Assembly: GCA_949927455.1 (NCBI GenBank)
Contig: CATLEX010000006.1
Span: forward strand, 1-38,226
Origin: an uncultured Clostridia bacterium
GTDB lineage: Bacteria > Bacillota > Clostridia > TANB77 > CAG-508
Length of the DNA stretch: 38,226 nt
Reading direction: 5' to 3'
The notes beneath the pieces are model-generated. The model did not search any database, was not told the origin of the DNA, and saw only the letters and a program-made list of their open reading frames with translations. Positions within the stretch are counted from its first letter, which is position 1; every line of letters starts with the position of its first letter. A program made the translations under genes and the position numbers. Shown here piece after piece: positions 29,439-37,807 of the stretch.

Positions 29439-30971
29439 CTAATCATTGATTGGTATTGTTTTATTGTCATATGTGAGTATTCCATTTTCTAATGATTGTA
29501 TCACAAAAGCGTCATTTCCTGTCATGATTGTACCTTTTGTTTGAGTTTTCAAATCATAATAATAAATTCCTTTTTTCTCTATGCTATATATAAAATAATC
29601 TTCTTTTCCCCAAATATATGATTTTATGCTTTCCTTTAGTTCACAATTTGGATAAGCTTGGTTTTGAGAAATAAAATACATTGATGCTATTTTATTATTT
29701 GAAAATTCCGCATAATAATGATAAATTTCTCCTCGGTTCCTTATATCTTCTATCTCAAATTTTTGTCTATATTCATTACACCTATTTTCAAAATCTTTTA
29801 ACTTCTCTACTCTTCTTACTTCTGCATTATAAATATTATCAATTTGCAATCTTGCAATAAATTCTGTACTTTTCAAATATTGCTTTACTTCTTCGCTACT
29901 TATTCCAATATTGTTATACAAAACAATTCCATTTACATTGTCATCGTTTATCTTGATATCAATTCCTTTATGCGGATAGGATAAAAATACACGATTTGCA
30001 TCATATTGATATTCTTCATAATCTGGCCAAACATAAGTTAGCTCATTCATAAATTCAAGTACTGAATACTCTTGATTTAAAAACTGATTTGTCAATTTAA
30101 AAAATTCTTCAAATCCAGTTTCCTGTATATTTCTATAAATAGAAATCTGATTTTCTTCAAAAAATATGTAAAAGTTTTCATTTTTATATCCAATGATACT
30201 CTCATTTTCATTTTTAAAAGTTGGAACCCCTAACTCTCTTTCTATTATATCACGTTTTTCTCCAACAGTAAAGCCATTTACCACCGATTCTGTATAATTC
30301 TTTGTAAAAATGATATTGTAAATTTTGCCACCAATTTTTCTTACTTCTATTCCTTCATCAAAATAAATATAATAGTTTTGAAAAATGGCTTCTCTTGTAC
30401 CAAAATTCACATTTGAATTCCAATTATTTTGGATACATTCTAAAAGTTTTGAAGACTGAACAATAAAATCTGTATTTTTAATCTGTGTATATTTTCCCAA
30501 ACTTTTTTGGGAATTCATATAAATAAAATAATCCTCCCTACCATTAATCCATATTTTTTGTATCTTATCTTTTAAGCAAATAACTTTAATTTCAATTGGT
30601 TCTTCTTTTTGCTTATCTAATAATCTAAAATTTTTATATTGCAAACACTGTGCCACTTCATTTATAATTTCTTGATAAAATTCTTCTTGACTTTTCTCTT
30701 CTTCATATAAATCATGTGCAAAAACTACATTGATGTCATAATCAAAATTATTTTCTGTACTATTTCTCATTTTAATAAAAGTACAACCATGATTTTCTAA
30801 AATTTGCTTAAGCGCCATTTCTGTACTATACTTAGGTTGCTTTCGTGAATTTTCAAGCAATGCCAAAACTACAATTAATAGCAACAGAAAAATTGCTAAA
30901 AGTATTGTTATACGCAAAATCTTACTTTTTGCATTTTGTCTATTTTGATTAACATACTTTTCTTTTGGCAT
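29439..30971 (-). CDS. Single-TM extracytoplasmic protein of unknown family in the T4SS operon
   Basis: 510 aa; N-terminal TM 'ILRITILLAIFLLLLIVVLALL'; no family recognised by eye. Confidence 0.6.
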   Translation of the reverse strand: MPKEKYVNQNRQNAKSKILRITILLAIFLLLLIVVLALLENSRKQPKYSTEMALKQILENHGCTFIKMRNSTENNFDYDINVVFAHDLYEEEKSQEEFYQEIINEVAQCLQYKNFRLLDKQKEEPIEIKVICLKDKIQKIWINGREDYFIYMNSQKSLGKYTQIKNTDFIVQSSKLLECIQNNWNSNVNFGTREAIFQNYYIYFDEGIEVRKIGGKIYNIIFTKNYTESVVNGFTVGEKRDIIERELGVPTFKNENESIIGYKNENFYIFFEENQISIYRNIQETGFEEFFKLTNQFLNQEYSVLEFMNELTYVWPDYEEYQYDANRVFLSYPHKGIDIKINDDNVNGIVLYNNIGISSEEVKQYLKSTEFIARLQIDNIYNAEVRRVEKLKDFENRCNEYRQKFEIEDIRNRGEIYHYYAEFSNNKIASMYFISQNQAYPNCELKESIKSYIWGKEDYFIYSIEKKGIYYYDLKTQTKGTIMTGNDAFVIQSLENGILTYDNKTIPIND

Positions 30972-30982
30972 TTACGATTTCA

Positions 30983-32152
30983 CTAATCCTTTCTTTGTTC
31001 ATCAATTGGTTTTAAACTAGTCACTTTTCTTAAATCAAACAAACGTAATATAATCTTTTCAATCTTGGTCAAAACTAACAAAAATGCAAATGCTATCCAA
31101 ATTGAATGTTTAGCAATTTCCCCTGCTGTAAACATAAATACAAGATAAATAATAGCATGAATTGGTTGAATAAAAACATTCATCATCATTTCATTTAGCC
31201 ATACTGAAAACGCTTGCGCTTTTCCATCTCCTAATTTGTCAATTGGATATGTAACCGTAATGAGTGGTGCAATCAAAATCAAAAATCCGACTGTTATTAA
31301 TCTTTTATAATACAACAAGAAAAACTTGGTTTGTATATAAACAAGTACCCAAAACATTACTGAATATAGTACATAATTCCAACCTGCTTTTCCTAGCATT
31401 GACTTTTGTATTTCTGCTAAAATTTGTGACTCAAAAGAAATATCGCCACTTGCTTGCAAAATACATTTTAAATTATAAATTAAATCTTCAAAAATTTTTC
31501 CTACACCAAATATAATCACGATAATATATTGCAATAGAAATAATATCACAATACTTTCTATCCAGCCAATTAGCATTTTTTTGTACTTTGCCTTATCATC
31601 AGCAATTGTCGAAATTGCCATTCTGATACCAACATAAATTAAAACTAGCAAAGCAATCGCAACAGCAATTAATCTTAGAATATAATAATATTTAGCCACA
31701 CTATTTCTCAAAGAAATAATCATATTATTATCAGAAGAAAAAGTAGTTTCATATGTTCCATTTCCAATCGTATATTGATATGGCTCACTTGTATTAAAAT
31801 AATTCACGTCAAAAATAGCAATTTCACCAAATACTGCTTTTTCTATCAGAAAACTTTCACCCACACATACTTTCATCAGAAATTGAAGTAAACTAGGAAA
31901 CAAGTTGAAGAAAGCAGCTAAAATTCCTGCTATTGTCCCAAATAAAGTGCTAAATGGTGTGAGTGCAAGTTTCACCGCTGAGCCTGCATAATCCCAAATG
32001 CCATCATTCATGCCTTGTTCTAAATCAGAACCTTTTATATTAGGGTCATCTTGCGTATAACTAGCGTCTTGTGAACTTGCATACACTTGATTACAAAATA
32101 TGAAATTAAACAAAAGTGTTGCTACTAATAGCATGCTAATTAATTTCTTCAT
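30983..32152 (-). CDS. VirB6/TrbL-like polytopic membrane protein (short)
   Basis: 389 aa with signal peptide; 'RNSVAKYYYILRLIAVAIALLVLIYVGIRMAISTIADDKAKYKKMLIGW...FLILIAPLITVTYPIDKLGDGKAQAFSVWLNEMMMNVFIQPIHAIIY'. Confidence 0.78.
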   Translation of the reverse strand: MKKLISMLLVATLLFNFIFCNQVYASSQDASYTQDDPNIKGSDLEQGMNDGIWDYAGSAVKLALTPFSTLFGTIAGILAAFFNLFPSLLQFLMKVCVGESFLIEKAVFGEIAIFDVNYFNTSEPYQYTIGNGTYETTFSSDNNMIISLRNSVAKYYYILRLIAVAIALLVLIYVGIRMAISTIADDKAKYKKMLIGWIESIVILFLLQYIIVIIFGVGKIFEDLIYNLKCILQASGDISFESQILAEIQKSMLGKAGWNYVLYSVMFWVLVYIQTKFFLLYYKRLITVGFLILIAPLITVTYPIDKLGDGKAQAFSVWLNEMMMNVFIQPIHAIIYLVFMFTAGEIAKHSIWIAFAFLLVLTKIEKIILRLFDLRKVTSLKPIDEQRKD

Positions 32153-32279
32153 TCATATCCTCTTAAAAAATAATAATTGTTATTTTGTCTTGCTTTTTCC
32201 GTTGCAATTTGCTTGCGATAAGAAATATCTTTAAATTCTTATCCCATATGAACAAGCGAAATTTTGTAAACAAAATTTC

Positions 32280-34250
32280 TCACGCTTTTATATTATTCAA
32301 ATTGGTTTCTACAAATTCAAATTCTTTATTAGTTGGTTGAATTGCCAAAATAGCTGAATCACCACCAACTCTAAGCAATCCTTCACCTCGTCCACAAGTA
32401 ATTAAAAAACTTGCTTCTCCTTCACTTAATTTGAACACTTCTTTCAAATATTCAATTTCTGATTTATCTTGCGCCAAAAACAATTTTGTTTCAGAAGATG
32501 TCAAAATTGCTTGTGCTTCTGGCTTTTCATAAAAATCTTGAAATTTTTGTGAAATAACAGCTAATGAAACATTTCTTTTTCTAGCACGTCTTGCCATGGT
32601 ATTTAAAAAATCAACTGCTTCTGGAAGCGGAAGCATCATCCAAGCCTCATCAATTAAAACTCTCTTTTTAGCAGCTTTTGCCTTATCTTCACTATTTTTC
32701 TTAACATATTTTTCCCAAACCCAAGAAAGTAATATTTGTTGTGCAAGTGGTCTTGCAAATCTTTCTTCCAACTGAGAAATATCCAAATTAATAAATGGCA
32801 CACCATCTAATAATTCAAAGGTTGACTGTCCATCAAAATATGCCATTTGTCCATGCAATTCTCTCACATATTGTTTCATAACTTTTACCAAATAACTATA
32901 ATGAAAACGATAATCTGGGTTTTCATTTTCTTGTGCTTTTCGGCAAATTCTGCGGTACCATGAACCAATGGTTGGCATTTGTTTTTTGACTTTTCCCAAA
33001 TAATTTTGTTGCAACATATCTACACGACTTCCACCAGTATTTTCATATAAACTTTCAACTGTACTATTAATGCCACGCCCAACATATTCTTCCAAAACGG
33101 ATTCAGAAATAATTTGTTTGGTAAGCTCATTTACTTCTGAACTTCCTGTACTTCCTCTTGCCATGGTAAGAAGTCCTTGTGTTACATCTTCTACTTTATT
33201 TTCCACACTCACAATGGTTCTTTCTTTTCCCGTAATTTCGTCTTTTATCGTTTCTGGCTCAATGTCAAATAAATTAATGACTGTCTTTGAAGTCGGACTA
33301 ATTACCACATTAACTCCACCTAAAGACTCTGCCACAGACCCATACTCACCTTCAGCATCTAAAGCCAAACTTTCAATTCCCATTAAAATGGACGAACGAG
33401 CTGACAATGTTTTAATCGTAACAGATTTACCAGCACCTGATTTACCAAAGATAATCATATTATAATTCGTCAATTTTGAGCTAAAATTGTCATATAAAAT
33501 TGGCAAACCAGTTTGCTTGTTAAATCCCAACGGAATTCCATTTTCATGTCCTACATCTGAATTAAAAAATGGAAATACAGTTGACATTGCCCTTCTGTCA
33601 AATGTATGTGATTTATTTAATTTATTGTCCACAAATGGCATATTTGAACGAAATGCCTCATCTTGCATCGCCCAAGCAGGTTTAATATCAATCAAATTCT
33701 TCGACATTTCATTGGATAATAATTCTGTATAGCGATCTAATTCTTCCATGCTATACGCAAAAATAGTTGAAATAATGGTACTATCAAACAACTTGTTAAA
33801 ACCTGCCGCAATCGCATCTCTTAGTTCCTCAGCCTCTGCTCTTTTTTGTGCAATAATTCTCTCTCTGTTAATATCACCTCTATCTTGTGCTACAACTCTC
33901 TCTGACTCTAATTCATTAATCGTTCTGTTCAAATCTGTTTGTGAAGCTGCTTCACTAATTGGATTAATAAAAACAGACACATTAATATCACCAAATGTAT
34001 ACATACCTCTTAAAAATTCTGGAAAAGTACACATTCTTGGTAATGCAGCTACAACCATACTCCTCGCATAACGTGTACGATTAGCTGCAATTTCTATATG
34101 ATTTGTATAACTCGCATCAATTCCTCCTGGTGCAATTAGATGCTTCAAAGTTTTTTCATCTTTCTTAAAAATACTTTTTTGCTCTTTTTCTTTGCTTACT
34201 TCAATTTCCAATTCATTGGTTGACTGCACTTTTTTCTTACTTCCAAACAT
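32280..34250 (-). CDS. VirB4/TraE-family T4SS ATPase
   Basis: 656 aa; Walker A 'MIIFGKSGAGKSVTIKTL', Walker B 'KKRVLIDEAWMMLP', 'ARRARKRNVSLAVISQKFQDF' are VirB4 motifs. Confidence 0.93.
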   Translation of the reverse strand: MFGSKKKVQSTNELEIEVSKEKEQKSIFKKDEKTLKHLIAPGGIDASYTNHIEIAANRTRYARSMVVAALPRMCTFPEFLRGMYTFGDINVSVFINPISEAASQTDLNRTINELESERVVAQDRGDINRERIIAQKRAEAEELRDAIAAGFNKLFDSTIISTIFAYSMEELDRYTELLSNEMSKNLIDIKPAWAMQDEAFRSNMPFVDNKLNKSHTFDRRAMSTVFPFFNSDVGHENGIPLGFNKQTGLPILYDNFSSKLTNYNMIIFGKSGAGKSVTIKTLSARSSILMGIESLALDAEGEYGSVAESLGGVNVVISPTSKTVINLFDIEPETIKDEITGKERTIVSVENKVEDVTQGLLTMARGSTGSSEVNELTKQIISESVLEEYVGRGINSTVESLYENTGGSRVDMLQQNYLGKVKKQMPTIGSWYRRICRKAQENENPDYRFHYSYLVKVMKQYVRELHGQMAYFDGQSTFELLDGVPFINLDISQLEERFARPLAQQILLSWVWEKYVKKNSEDKAKAAKKRVLIDEAWMMLPLPEAVDFLNTMARRARKRNVSLAVISQKFQDFYEKPEAQAILTSSETKLFLAQDKSEIEYLKEVFKLSEGEASFLITCGRGEGLLRVGGDSAILAIQPTNKEFEFVETNLNNIKA

Positions 34251-34270
34251 CTTTTATTCCTCCCTTTTCT

Positions 34271-35623
34271 TTAGTCTTCTGTCTGTCTTTTTACAACTTT
34301 TCTTTGTGGTGTATTCGTTTGTGCCTTTACCTCTTGTCTAATCGGTGGTACTTGCTTTGTGCCTTCTGACATTGTCCTTGCTTTTTGTGTTACTCTTGTT
34401 TTTCTTGTTATAGCAGCAGCGTTTGTAGTTGCCACTTTCAATTTTTCTGCCTCTTGTTTTGAAACTTTTTCAACATTTTGTTTTGCAATTTCAAATACTC
34501 TCGAATTCAATTGATCTTCATACGCATCTAATAATTCATTTGCTTTTTCTTTCACTCTTTGTGTTTTTAATCTTTCTTTTTCCAAATCTTCAATTTGTTT
34601 TTGTTTATCTGCTTTTAAAATACTATCAGTTGCCAAATCAATAGCTGCAATGTTAATCTCTTTGTCCAACTTTTCTTGTTTCTTTTGTAATACATCTTTA
34701 CTTGTACTATACAACGCATCATATTGCGCATCTAAAGCTTTTGCCAATTGATAAATTTCAGATTCATCTCTATTATAAGCAATATACAATAACTCAGCCA
34801 ATTCTTCCGAATCTAAAATTCTGCTTGTCACCTGAGAACTTGCTAAACTGCTTGAAACATTTTGACATCTTGTATACAATTCTGAAAAACACATATTATC
34901 CAATTCATCTTTTGTATAATTATCCAAATTTCCACCCAATTCATTAATATAATAAGAAACCACTACATAAGTTCTTTGTTGCAAAATGTTCTGATTTGAA
35001 TTTAATCTTTCTACATAATCTGTTATATCCATTCCATAATTTAAGACATTTTGTTTTCTTCTTTTCTCAAACTCTAACATCTCCAATTCTTGTCGATTAC
35101 CATTTCTTTGAGCCTGTATCAATTTAGCATCAATTCTTTCAATATCACTATTAATGTTATTTACTCTTTCTTTATAATCTGAAATAATTTCTTTCAAATT
35201 CAAAGTTCTACTTTGTACATATAGCTGAATCGGAAATCTTAAGGTATTTAAAAACTGAACAAAGCCTTCTTCAACTGCTATTTTTTCTTGTTCAGACATC
35301 AAATCATAATTCACACCATTACACTGCAAAATCATAACATATTGTGTTTTATTTTTACGAACAATCATGTTATCTACAATTTCGTCAAATTCCATAAAAT
35401 CAAAAACAGACTCTTGTGTTAAAACACCTTGAAATCTACCATGATTTTCAATTTTCTTTTCCTCTGCCTTAGACTTCTTCTCATTTTCTGAATAAATAAT
35501 CGTAGATGAATTTTCTTCTTTTTTCTTTTTTGGTCTAATCAAATTCAAATATACAATAAACAATAAAAACATGATAAAGATAATAACACCTATCATTATT
35601 TGTAATATCATAATAATATCCAT
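34271..35623 (-). CDS. Membrane-anchored protein resembling a VirB4/TraC N-terminal domain
   Basis: 450 aa; N-terminal TM; 'FDEIVDNMIVRKNKTQYVMILQCNGVNYDLMSEQEKIAVEEGFVQFLNTLRFPIQLYVQSRTL' then coiled coil; no Walker motif. Confidence 0.65.
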   Translation of the reverse strand: MDIIMILQIMIGVIIFIMFLLFIVYLNLIRPKKKKEENSSTIIYSENEKKSKAEEKKIENHGRFQGVLTQESVFDFMEFDEIVDNMIVRKNKTQYVMILQCNGVNYDLMSEQEKIAVEEGFVQFLNTLRFPIQLYVQSRTLNLKEIISDYKERVNNINSDIERIDAKLIQAQRNGNRQELEMLEFEKRRKQNVLNYGMDITDYVERLNSNQNILQQRTYVVVSYYINELGGNLDNYTKDELDNMCFSELYTRCQNVSSSLASSQVTSRILDSEELAELLYIAYNRDESEIYQLAKALDAQYDALYSTSKDVLQKKQEKLDKEINIAAIDLATDSILKADKQKQIEDLEKERLKTQRVKEKANELLDAYEDQLNSRVFEIAKQNVEKVSKQEAEKLKVATTNAAAITRKTRVTQKARTMSEGTKQVPPIRQEVKAQTNTPQRKVVKRQTED

Positions 35624-35977
35624 CTATTTTTCCTCCTTTGTATTTGCTTTGTTATCATAATATGTGTAAATCTTGCGATTTTTCTTAAATTTTATATAAC
35701 GAATAATAATTTCACTAATCGACTCACCACCAATTTTTTTAGTAACTGGTATACTAACAATAGTTGGAATTTTAACAGCACCTATAATATAACCTATAAT
35801 TGCAAAAATCGCCATAATAACAATTCCTACTGTTTTTAAAGACAATGCTGTAAATAAAAATAAAAATAATGCTCCAATTCCTGCACCAATTGCAGTTGTG
35901 ATTAAAGATTTAATCGAGAAAATATACAAAATTCTCGTTTCTCCTTTATAATTACGTGGTATATAATATGTACCCAT
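35624..35977 (-). CDS. PrgI-family T4SS membrane protein
   Basis: 117 aa; two TM helices after 'YIPRNYKGETRILYIFSIKSLI', short tail; located directly upstream of the VirB4-like genes. Confidence 0.75.
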   Translation of the reverse strand: MGTYYIPRNYKGETRILYIFSIKSLITTAIGAGIGALFLFLFTALSLKTVGIVIMAIFAIIGYIIGAVKIPTIVSIPVTKKIGGESISEIIIRYIKFKKNRKIYTYYDNKANTKEEK

Positions 35978-36034
35978 CCTAAATTCCTCCTTTGTTAATT
36001 TCTTAATATTAGCAAACTTTCATGTTATTGGCGT

Positions 36035-36436
36035 TTAAAAATGTGACACAACTCCTAAAATGGCACTCCAAATTCCATAAGCTCCAAAAATAACAATACC
36101 AGCTACCACAACACCAATCAATTGTTGTTTTAGCGCAGCTTGTTTATCTGGTGGCGAAACCAAATATTTAATTCCCATATAGGAAATAACAGCAACAATG
36201 ACACCTGCACCAACCATTGTTAAAATTTGTCCTAAGCCTTGAAAATTAGTTGTTACACTATCTAGAACTGTTCCCAAATTGCTTTTCTCTGCTTCTTTTT
36301 TTCCTATCTCTGTAAAATCTTTTGCATTGGTTTCAAGATCTTCTAATTTAACAGCAAAAGCTACATTTGCATTCCAAAAATTCAAAAAGAAAATTGCCAT
36401 CAATCCTATTATTATCATTTTTTTTGTAAATTTCAT
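36035..36436 (-). CDS. VirB2/TrbC-like pilin paralogue 1
   Basis: 133 aa; signal peptide plus two TM helices; 'VISYMGIKYLVSPPDKQAALKQQLIGVVVAGIVIFGAYGI'. Confidence 0.75.
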   Translation of the reverse strand: MKFTKKMIIIGLMAIFFLNFWNANVAFAVKLEDLETNAKDFTEIGKKEAEKSNLGTVLDSVTTNFQGLGQILTMVGAGVIVAVISYMGIKYLVSPPDKQAALKQQLIGVVVAGIVIFGAYGIWSAILGVVSHF

Positions 36437-36474
36437 TTTTTACCCACTTTCCTTAAATATACTATATCAATATT

Positions 36475-36503
36475 ATTATACTTTAAAATAATATTTTTTT
36501 CAA
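36475..36503 (-). promoter_or_regulatory. Sigma-70/A-type promoter for the pilin1-prgI-virB4 operon
   Basis: Minus strand: TTGAAA-(17 nt)-TATAAT, upstream of the ATG at 36436. Confidence 0.75.
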
Positions 36504-36552
36504 CATTTTTCGCGCATTTTTTGCATTTGTAATCAAAATGTAATAAAAAGAA

Positions 36553-36600
36553 GATGTAAAAAACGCTATCTTCATTAAAGAAGAGCGAAGTTTTTACATC
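36553..36600 (-). terminator. Hairpin/terminator between pilin 2 and pilin 1
   Basis: 10-bp outer stem gatgtaaaaa/tttttacatc plus inner cgct-atcttc/gaag-agcg; minus-strand tail TTCTTTTTATT. Confidence 0.7.
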
Positions 36601-36620
36601 CCCTTTATGTATTCCTTTTA

Positions 36621-36986
36621 TTAATTTAGACCATTTCCCACATCAGCAATAATTCCTGCCAGATTAGAAGCTGCAAATAATAAAACACAACCAATCAAAA
36701 TAGGAACTGCTGTTTTCTTATAATCTGCCTTTTCTCCTGGACTTGCTAGCATATATTTTATCCCTAAAATAATAACTACAATAATCGCAATACCAGAACC
36801 AACAATTTGAATTAATTTAATGACTGCATTCATAACATATCGAACATGACTACCTGTTGCTCCTTCTACTGTTCCAATTCCTTTCATATCTTTAATTAAT
36901 TCATCTACCGCACACACACGACTTGAAAACAAACCAATCAAAACTATTGTTACTAAAACTATTATCAACCATTTTTTCTTTTTCAT
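36621..36986 (-). CDS. VirB2/TrbC-like pilin paralogue 2
   Basis: 121 aa; 'VIILGIKYMLASPGEKADYKKTAVPILIGCVLLFAASNL'. Confidence 0.78.
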   Translation of the reverse strand: MKKKKWLIIVLVTIVLIGLFSSRVCAVDELIKDMKGIGTVEGATGSHVRYVMNAVIKLIQIVGSGIAIIVVIILGIKYMLASPGEKADYKKTAVPILIGCVLLFAASNLAGIIADVGNGLN

Positions 36987-36992
36987 ATTTTC

Positions 36993-37385
36993 CTACTTTC
37001 CTATGCTTTGAGCAAATTTTCTCACTAATTCCAAAATTGAAGTAGATGCAACTACTACAATCGCACCAATTGCAAATGTTATTAATTGTCCTTTTATATT
37101 CGCTTTTTCAGATGGCGCAGCAGACATATATTTTATTCCTAACCAAGTTAATATAATTAGTGAAAGACTTACTGCAACAATTCTAACTGCTGATAAAATC
37201 ATTCCAATAATATCTTGCGCAATTCTCTCTCCACTTGATACATCTACACCACCTTGTATCATCGTTCCATCAAATATCTGTGTTAGTTCCTTTCCTGAGG
37301 CTGCATACACAATATTCGTAGTATAAAAAACCAATCCCAAAACAAGCAACAAACTTAACACAAATTTAAGTGCTTTTTTCTTCAT
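36993..37385 (-). CDS. VirB2/TrbC-like pilin paralogue 3
   Basis: 130 aa; 'LIILTWLGIKYMSAAPSEKANIKGQLITFAIGAIVVVASTSI'. Confidence 0.78.
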   Translation of the reverse strand: MKKKALKFVLSLLLVLGLVFYTTNIVYAASGKELTQIFDGTMIQGGVDVSSGERIAQDIIGMILSAVRIVAVSLSLIILTWLGIKYMSAAPSEKANIKGQLITFAIGAIVVVASTSILELVRKFAQSIGK

Positions 37386-37406
37386 TTCTGTCTCCTTTTT
37401 ATTTTA

Positions 37407-37802
37407 TTATTTAATGTTGTCTGTAGCAAATTTAGAAATAATTACTATAATATTTGTCGCAGCAAATAATACAACCGCTCCTACAATAAATCCAGTTGCT
37501 GATTTCTTAAAATCTGCTTTTTCACTTGGAGCAGCTAGCATGTACTTTGCTCCCATATAAGTTAGCATAATAACAGAAGTCCCTGTTCCTGCTATTTGCA
37601 CTAAATAGATAATACTTGCAGCAATACTTCTTGTCTTATCCGTAATTTCCTCATTTGCTTCCCAATTCGTATTTTTATCAGCACGTTGCAATATATCTGT
37701 ATATTTATAATCTGCTAAAGTTGTATTTTGTAAACCCCAAATAATGCCCATAAAAATAACTACAACCCATAAAATTTTTAAACTTTTTTTCATATTTATC
37801 AC
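37407..37802 (-). CDS. VirB2/TrbC-like pilin paralogue 4
   Basis: 131 aa; 'VIMLTYMGAKYMLAAPSEKADFKKSATGFIVGAVVLFAATNI'. Confidence 0.78.
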   Translation of the reverse strand: MINMKKSLKILWVVVIFMGIIWGLQNTTLADYKYTDILQRADKNTNWEANEEITDKTRSIAASIIYLVQIAGTGTSVIMLTYMGAKYMLAAPSEKADFKKSATGFIVGAVVLFAATNIIVIISKFATDNIK

Positions 37803-37807
37803 CTTTT

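Noticed and set aside
32174-32265. Possible 29-codon mini-ORF (…EFKDISYRKQIATEKARQNNNYYFLRGYE*) overlapping the start of the 389-aa VirB6-like gene
   Set aside because: No convincing start codon or SD; the region is better described as structured intergenic RNA.
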